Source of the DNA: JBOGIF01 sp050742415 | GTDB lineage: Bacteria; Actinomycetota; Acidimicrobiia; Acidimicrobiales; AC-14 | Length of the DNA stretch: 24,763 bases | NCBI GenBank assembly: GCA_050742415.1 | Contig: JBOGIF010000202.1 | Location: forward strand, 1 to 24,763 | Direction: 5' to 3' | Shown here: positions 24,127-24,763 of the stretch, in pieces | Position numbering within the stretch: the first letter of the stretch is position 1 | Layout of the letters: each line of letters begins with the position of its first letter | Notes under the pieces: generated by a model | What the model was told of the DNA's origin: nothing | The model's database searches: none | The model's input: only the letters and a program-made list of their open reading frames with translations | Translations under genes and position numbers: made by a program

Positions 24127-24486
24127 CTACCTCCTCGAAAGCGGCCTCCTCTTGAGCACCTTGCGCGGCAGCTCGGCGACCGTCGGTTCTACGGCCACGG
24201 GCTCCACGACCGGCAACGAAGCGACGGGCGCCTTCCGAGTCGGTGACTCCGGCTCCATGCCAGCCGCCCGGTACAACTGGTCACGAACCATGTGGGCGGT
24301 CAGGCGGTGAGCGGGCCGAGCGATGATGGCCGCCAACTCCTCTTTGGCGTCGGCCTTGCCCGTGCGATCGAGGACCAACGCCTGGTTCACCTTGCGCCCT
24401 CGGGTCATGCCCACGTACACGCCGGCGCGCGACGACGAACGCTCCACGACGCAGATCCCGTGGTCGGTGGTGACAACTTGTCCCAC
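24127..24486 (-). pseudogene. C-terminal remnant of a TraA/MobF relaxase-helicase
   Basis: A 119-residue frame matching the end of conjugative relaxase-helicases: DHGICVVERSSSRAGVYVGM followed by TRGR is the last helicase motif, then a short Pro/Glu-rich tail to a natural stop. Full-length proteins exceed 1000 residues, with an N-terminal relaxase and helicase motifs before this point. The TVHKAQG-type block expected just upstream is missing, and homology stops near 24472. The GTG at 24486 may allow expression of a fragment, but no relaxase activity is possible. Confidence 0.7.
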
Positions 24487-24591
24487 GCCGATACGTTCGC
24501 GCGTTCGGGGACATCCTTCGCTTCATCGGCAGGCGCGAGAACCGTCGATCTGCTCGCCGCGAGGGACCGGGGACACTTCTACGATTGCGCC

Positions 24592-24763
24592 ATGTCAGAC
24601 AGCCAGGAGCTGTACGGCCGAACGCCTGCCGAGTGGACGACGCTCGTAGGTGGATGCGTCCGCTTCCTTCGCGAACAAGCGGCGCTTGGTCGCACGACGA
24701 ACTACACGGAGGTGAACCAGACTCTGCAGCGTCGCCACGGTGCTCGTCGGTTCGACTTCGATC
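24592..24763 (+). CDS. Hypothetical protein, partial (runs off right edge)
   Basis: An open plus-strand frame of 57 codons to the right edge, with protein-like sequence including TPAEWTTLVGGCVRFLREQA and TTNYTEVNQTLQRRHG. TACGAT at 24580-24585, six bases before the ATG, suggests a leaderless promoter. It points away from the relaxase remnant. Family not recognised. Confidence 0.55.
   Translation, partial: MSDSQELYGRTPAEWTTLVGGCVRFLREQAALGRTTNYTEVNQTLQRRHGARRFDFD

Overview
The window is very GC-rich and gene-dense, with GTG and TTG start codons common. The backbone points to an actinobacterium. A SigR-type ECF sigma factor with an RsrA-like zinc anti-sigma factor, a DUF2342-type zinc metalloprotease, a compact tilS-hpt-ftsH-fol-pan-nad-coaX-lysS block and several apparently leaderless genes all fit that phylum. 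The gene order suggests Acidimicrobiia or a related deep lineage; that placement is inference from gene order, not a database match.

Layout. (1) Positions 1-2060 are an accessory patch. It holds a left-edge gene with clustered cysteines that starts at GTG and is easy to miss, a solitary Xre/HigA-like HTH gene, a 167-bp segment bounded by perfect 15-bp inverted repeats, two overlapping paralogous proline-rich genes with a recurring T-x-V-R-x-E motif, and a 5' remnant of a larger minus-strand gene. A membrane protein gene whose 3' end looks replaced (1939-2763) borders it. (2) Positions 2932-17208 hold 18 co-directional minus-strand genes with no gap over 49 nt: sigR, rsrA, a small zinc-finger protein, a small membrane protein, a DUF2342 metalloprotease, tilS, hpt, ftsH, folE, folP, a phosphatase-like protein lacking its catalytic cysteine, folB, folK, panC, panD, a fused nadB-nadC, coaX and lysS. 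A candidate ECF-type promoter precedes sigR. The set links thiol-stress control, protein quality control, tRNA modification and charging, purine salvage and synthesis of folate, pantothenate/CoA and NAD. (3) Positions 17477-21020 hold a divergent plus-strand molybdate/tungstate module: a MerR-type HTH-Mop regulator, a lipoprotein binding protein and a fused ModB-ModC permease-ATPase. (4) Positions 21325-22432 hold a minus-strand DUF433/DUF5615 toxin-antitoxin-like pair in which neither gene has a conventional start codon where its homology begins. (5) At 22721-22763 lies the 3' part of a tRNA-Thr(CGT) gene, cut at the anticodon loop, as at the end of an element integrated into a tRNA. To its right (22764 to the edge) are two adjacent palindromes, a HigA-HigB-type pair with a perfect palindromic operator, a small conjugation-associated protein, a 3' remnant of a TraA/MobF relaxase-helicase, and the start of an unknown gene. 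The geometry of the tRNA fragment puts the element on its right.

The main points of interest are the tRNA-bounded element edge, the inverted-repeat cassette beside the tandem T-x-V-R-x-E genes, the pseudophosphatase inside the folate genes, the NadB-NadC and ModB-ModC fusions, and the 18-gene run behind a sigR promoter. I did not see CRISPR arrays, rRNA genes, intact tRNA genes or complete insertion sequences.
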